Assembly (NCBI RefSeq): GCF_001039355.2
Contig: NW_019775896.1
Location: forward strand, 104,043 to 168,042
From: Lingula anatina
Taxonomy: Eukaryota; Brachiopoda; Lingulata; Lingulida; Lingulidae
Direction: 5' to 3'
DNA: 64,000 nucleotides
Shown here: one piece after another, positions 59,856 to 64,000 of the stretch
Position numbering within the stretch: position 1 is the first letter of the stretch
Layout of the letters: each line of letters begins with the position of its first letter
The notes under the pieces: generated by a model
Databases searched by the model: none
The model's input: only the letters and a program-made list of their open reading frames with translations
What the model was told of the DNA's origin: nothing
Program-made: the position numbers and the translations under genes

Positions 59856-61326
59856 GCACACCTTTGTCGCAGCGTTCACGCTGGGTTTGGTTGCCTCAGC
59901 CTCAAAACTCTCCACAAACTGGCACAGCAGGTACGTGGTCATCTTCAGGATGTTCAAGTGGTCCAAGCGGTCAGTACTGTCCAGTTCTCCATCCAGGACA
60001 GATGGAAGTTGACTGCAGTGTGCTGTCATCACTGGAGAAGATGAGGCAAAAAATAATAATAGAAGTTACAAGTAGGTTTTCTATTCATCTTGGAATTGCA
60101 ATAAAAATGGCATTTTTTGAGTGAATGGAAAATGACTGACAAAATTTTGCAACTGATTATTGTATCATTTTCAAATGTTAACCACTTATATCTGAAGATT
60201 TCTTCCATCCTTTTTTTTTTTTTTTTGTTGTTTTCATTTTCATTTTATTCTACTGATGTTCTAAGAAGATTATGAAACATAAATCCATGAACTATAACTA
60301 GTAACCATTTTGCCATAAATAGTTAGACAAGAGCTCAACTTCAACAGAAAAAAAGTGTCATTCTTATAAGCATTGGATGGAGACAAAATGACACATTAAA
60401 AAAATAAACAAATCCCAAACCTTTCAGTAAAAGTTCCCACGTTTCTTCCCTCAGTCCAAACTCAATGTTATGCTGATGTCTGTCAATAAAAAATTTAAAA
60501 TCTTAACACTAATAAGGAAAGCTTTTTTAAAATGTCTCAGGCATAGCATCATGTAAGATAATAAATTTGTGTCAAAATTTATTTTTTCTCACAATATTAC
60601 AAGTGCCAGTCCAAAATCACACAATATTACAAGTGCCAGTCCAAAATCAAATTTCCAATTTAAACAGCAGCCTATAAAACATCTAACACAATAGCAGATT
60701 TTCTTATTACTAGCACAACAAGTCTGTGCTTCTCAATATTTTTGATTCATTTTATATTTCATATTTTATATATATATCACGTATTAAAATGTTGTCCACA
60801 TGAAAACAAATATATTACAGCAACTTACGTAAGAACACTGAAAAGTGAATCAAAGGCCTCTAACATGGCTCTTGGTCCCTTGGCTCTGAAAGCACTTCTA
60901 CATTCTGAAAGAGAACACATCCATCAAGACTTGAGTGACTGGAACATCAAATTACAAAACACATTTGCCAAACATTAATATACCATAAAATGGCTTTTCA
61001 TGGCCTCTTTGTAATGCTGATTGAAGAAATGTTTAGTGGTAAGAATTGTGCATGTGCGCCCGCATGCACATGTGTATGCATGTATTCATGTTTGGGCACG
61101 TGACAATGTGTGTGAACGCATGTGTGAGTGAGAGAGAGATACTACTGTAATGTTTGTAATTGTTTATTTCTGTAAAATTTTTTTTTTTAATCAGATAATT
61201 AAGATTACCCTGCAGCTTGCCCGGCAGCTGCCTGATACTGTAGACTTCATCTACCACATACTGGCTGGCACCTGTTCTGTTCAACAAGTCATCTTTACAC
61301 AGTGGCAAGGTGAAATCAAAACTCAT
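57040..61326 (-). CDS. NCAPD2: NCAPD2 (condensin I subunit D2), N-terminal ten coding exons, 3' part missing
   Basis: Exons on the minus strand: 61326-61209, 60904-60829, 60479-60421, 60031-59862, 59375-59227, 59054-58933, 58571-58448, 58142-57995, 57697-57575, 57249-57040. Phases agree and give 433 residues (the human protein is about 1400). The start MSFDFTLPLCKDDLL and then ASQYVVDEVYSIRQLP match the family N-terminus; further matches are LNILKMTTYLLCQFVESFE, GWDWEAER, LLENPSVTKNR, KIIQLLQHFEHL, RDNSGTRAYAAF, SYSMRNGVLGVLGEI and HDVHAFVRSKVLQVW. This is the HEAT-repeat subunit of condensin I, which compacts mitotic chromosomes. The donor after 57040 is intact (AAG|GTTAGT), so the gene should continue, but no later exon is found to the left, where EOGT ends at 56523 on the other strand. 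The donor after 60421 (GTTTGG) is weak. Confidence 0.93.
59778..59852. repeat. (CT)n-(CA)n compound microsatellite
   Basis: CT units pass into CA units, ending about 10 bp from the donor of NCAPD2 exon 60031-59862. On the coding strand the intron begins with a long GT tract. Confidence 0.9.
60598..60649. repeat. ~30-bp tandem duplication
   Basis: CACAATATTACAAGTGCCAG plus TCCAAAATCA occurs twice in a row in an NCAPD2 intron. Confidence 0.85.
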
Positions 61327-61344
61327 CTTGGATGAAGGCAGCTT
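61327..61344 (-). other. 5' UTR part of NCAPD2 start exon
   Basis: Acceptor TTTTTTCAG borders 61344; 18 nt precede the ATG at 61326. Confidence 0.7.
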
Positions 61345-62004
61345 CTGAAAAAATAAAAACCATATTCAGACAACTGATTATTATTTAATTATATATGTAG
61401 GCAGCAATGAGTATTCCAAACGTAAAAAAAAAATCTATTCTCCTTGCCATTTTGGCAATGGGGGTCTAAATGTCGGCTAGTGTTATATAAAATTAAAATG
61501 TTTTTAGTAGTCTAGTGCCTTTTTTTAGTATGTGAGCAACTGCCATGGGCAAGATACCTATGACTCTGACTGAAAAATTTCAGAAACTGTACCTTTAGTA
61601 ATCAATTTGTTTGTTTAAAGGGAAAGCAACCCTTGAATTCAGTGAACTTGCTGTAAAATGAGTTAAGACCCCCCCCCCCTCCCCCGCTCTTATTTGGTGA
61701 GACGCGCCTGCCATTCTCCGAGGACTTTATGGAAAATTAAAAAGTGAATAACTGTTAAGTAGTGCTTAACCTAGGAATATTGGAGTCAAGTCTAGCCTAG
61801 AGAGAGAGTGAAACAGTCGTAACCAATCTATTGCCACTACCAAACCTCCCTAGGAAGGAACAAACACTAAAATTAGCAAACTGTAATAAGTCACTTCACA
61901 ATGATTTCCGATTAAAGATGATGATTGTGTCCGATGACATATATTTAGGAATATTTTTCAATTCTGAATATGGCATATAACATGGGCAGTACCTTAGTAT
62001 TTAC

Positions 62005-62408
62005 CTTTCACAGGAGTAAATCCCTGTTTAAACCTTCCGAAATGGCCGCCTATTTTCGAATGGCCTATTTGATTTATTTTGACCAATCATAATCGAGTTC
62101 CGACAGCGGCCCTTATTTTCTGCACGGTGTGCGTGATTCAGTAAGATCTTTTATTTTCATTTCGTCGTTATTAAAAGATTTGATTTTGTGTAACATATAT
62201 GATTAGTAATGTAGAATACTAGCCGATGTTTTGTAGAAACCATATGCCAACATTTCATGTTAAAAACCAACGTAATGGCCGTATAATTTGCACAATATTT
62301 GTCTCTTCATTATCGACAAAGACAAATCACACGACGTATTTTCATTTAATGCTGAAAACTTCCTGCCCGCCATCTTGCTCAAAAGATGTGCGAGGGTATT
62401 TGAAAATC
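62005..62408. promoter_or_regulatory. NCAPD2 first exon and NCAPD2-POM121 bidirectional promoter
   Basis: A minus-strand donor GAAAG|GTAAAT at 62005 probably ends the non-coding NCAPD2 first exon, spliced to 61344. To its right are GGCCGCC, a CCAAT box at 62083-62087, and CCGCCATCTTG (YY1-type) at 62367-62377 in the POM121 leader. The arrangement is typical of TATA-less bidirectional housekeeping promoters. Start sites are inferred. Confidence 0.55.
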
Positions 62409-63975
62409 ATGTGGGAAAACTCGCAAAATATTCGCCTTTTATTTATATCCACGTCTTTATTTCTTGGGGGATATGTTTTAGGACTACATTACACTGTTGT
62501 TTTGTGTATAGTATGCCTAATCGGAGCTGTTGCAGTGAAGATCTGGAAAGTCCACCGCGGTTGTCTGCTCGAAGTAAGTACTGTATGTCTTTCATATTGC
62601 TGTGGAAATGAAGCAGACCTTGTCAGTGTCAAATGTTACAGTACGGTTTCATCCAAATTACACGGCAAAATTAGTTGAATCAATTGAGTATTTTACCCTC
62701 AGAATAAGTGGAATGTTCATGTCACAGCATTATTGGGGCATTCATGTTATGTAGACCATGGAAGTTTATCCAGAGAAAATTTGAAAAATTGCCCTGTTGT
62801 CTGTCTCTGTCAGCTAGGCTTTCTATTAAAATAATCTTTTGAATAATCACTCATTGGCAATTTTTTCTATCAGGTTATACTGAAGCCAGCAGAAATGATG
62901 AATGGATTCAGCATCAACAAAATGCAACCGAGGTCTCAGACAGAAGGATTTCACAAACTCAAACACTCTTCACCAAAATCAAACTCAAAAATGAACTCTT
63001 CCTACAAAGAAAACAGCCACTTTTACAATTCAGATTTATCCCTGAACAATGGGTCCATGGGTCTGCAGTCTCCAATTAGGAGTAGGACCAATACCCCGAA
63101 TTCAAGTTTTTTATCCTTGAGTTTTCTGAATGCAGTTCCGAGTAGCGGAAGTTTTGTCAGAAGGAGACTGGGACCAGAGGCGGGAAACCCACTTCCTCGA
63201 GTGACACGGGTTCACCCTCATGTGGCAAGGTCAGGCAATAGATAAGAAGTTCCTATCTATTAATCTATCTATCCAGTGATCTAACTCTCTGTCTATCTAT
63301 TTTATTTTATTTTGTTTTGTTTTATTATTATTTTTTTAATGGCAAGACAGATACTGGATGAATTATATAAGTCTTTGGTCTCTTATGTCATAATTTCACA
63401 TGGCCTTCAAGAAAATATCATTCAGCTATTAAAAAATGTTGACATTTTCTGTAACATTTACAGTGTTTGTTTCTCTGTCAGGTATTCTGCTTTTTTTTTT
63501 TCTTTTGTTTTCATAAGTGAACAGATAACACTGTTTTCTGCAGTTGTGAAGATGAATAACTTGAGAGAAATTATGTGGTCAAAAAGTCAGATGTTTCTGA
63601 AAAGGGCTAACCATTACCTATGATGCATGTCTTTTGACCTTTTGGTCAATTTTCCACCTTTACACATAAGCCATTTGAAAAACCTATTTCACCTGATTCT
63701 TATAATATTACTTAAATTCAATTCCACTTCAGTCCTGCTAGTGTTGACAGACCCAGTGTGACCGCACCCTATTCAGGGAGATCTACATTATTCGAGTCTG
63801 TATGTTCGCCGGTGCCGGAGACAACATACCCGGGGCTAGGTGTACCCACAGTGCATCTGAAGCCATATCAGAAGCCACTGTTAAACTTGAGCCGTGTAGC
63901 CGAGATGAATGAGAAGAGGTGCACTGTGAGGATAGCTAGCCCCAATCCCGGGGTTTCTCCATGGAGTCATTCTAT
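62409..63975 (+). CDS. POM121: POM121-like nuclear pore membrane protein, first three coding exons (partial)
   Basis: Exons 62409-62573 (donor GAA|GTAAGT), 62874-63229 and 63733-63975 (donor TCTAT|GTAAGT) join in phase to about 255 residues and run on past the right edge. Residues near 8-42 are a long hydrophobic stretch (LLFISTSLFLGGYVLGLHYT, then VVLCIVCLIGAVAV), followed by KIWKVHRG. The next part is basic and Ser/Asn-rich. Exon 3 has YPGLGVPTVHLKPYQKPLL and KRCTVRIASPNP, which align with the POM121 segment YSCLGVLPTV and TVRIAPPD. In vertebrates POM121 is a single-pass pore membrane nucleoporin with a long FG-repeat C-terminus; the FG part is outside the window. The start at 62409 is chosen because the same open frame upstream contains the YY1 site and shows no conservation; an in-frame ATG at 62226 is the alternative. 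Confidence 0.75.
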
Positions 63976-63978
63976 GTA

Positions 63979-64000
63979 AGTTGGGGGGGGGGGGGGGGGG
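63979..64000. other. Poly-G at the window end
   Basis: About 18 G after the exon 3 donor; may be a true G tract or poor sequence at a contig end. Confidence 0.6.

Noticed and set aside
62226-62408. Upstream in-frame ATG extending the POM121-like protein by 61 residues
   Set aside because: The stretch contains a YY1-type promoter site and reads as leader sequence; the ATG at 62409 directly precedes the membrane segment. Not excluded.
1-64000. CRISPR arrays, operons, rRNA genes and tRNA genes
   Set aside because: None seen. The regular repeats are minisatellites or microsatellites, the gene structure is eukaryotic, and no cloverleaf with conserved A and B boxes was found by eye.

Overview
The window is nuclear DNA from an animal, most likely a marine invertebrate. 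It has spliced genes with GT-AG introns of 0.1-9 kb, AT-rich introns full of (TAAA)n, (GA)n and (CA)n tracts, many short inverted-repeat elements, and metazoan-specific genes (NR2C nuclear receptor, EOGT, a POM121-like nucleoporin). The protein features do not decide between an invertebrate deuterostome and a lophotrochozoan. All exon models below were built by eye from splice sites, reading phase and similarity to remembered family members.

Layout. 221-680 (-): first two coding exons of an ABHD6-like lipase that runs off the left edge. 5003-5382 (+): a two-exon gene for a 72-residue secreted peptide with eight cysteines in its mature part, of no family I recognise. 11374-32110 (-): a complete 12-coding-exon NR2C (TR2/TR4) orphan nuclear receptor of 722 residues, with 5' untranslated exons probably near 39.35-39.6 kb. 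39.75-56.5 kb (+): EOGT, the ER-lumenal EGF-domain O-GlcNAc transferase. A complete 534-residue model with a C-terminal KDEL can be read, but the first four coding exons occur twice (39757-45531 and 45550-50639). The copies are nearly identical, lie beside single N characters, and differ by a 692-bp transposon insertion. This looks more like two alleles assembled in tandem than a true duplication. 57040-61326 (-): the first ten coding exons (433 residues) of condensin subunit NCAPD2; the remaining two thirds are absent. 62409-63975 (+): the start of a POM121-like pore membrane nucleoporin, divergent from NCAPD2, running off the right edge.

NR2C and EOGT are divergent and appear to share an intergenic promoter holding a CRE, a CCAAT box and a palindromic pair of AGGTCA half-sites. 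NCAPD2 and POM121 likewise share a promoter with a CCAAT box and a YY1-type site. From memory, ABHD6, EOGT and NR2C2 all lie on human chromosome 3p, so part of the order may be ancient linkage.

The points most worth following are a homologous tandem exon pair inside EOGT that looks mutually exclusive, the secreted cysteine-rich peptide, a minisatellite of IR3-like nuclear-receptor half-sites inside the NR2C gene, an invertebrate POM121-like gene, and several assembly signals (haplotype duplication, truncated NCAPD2, a 334-bp perfect palindrome).
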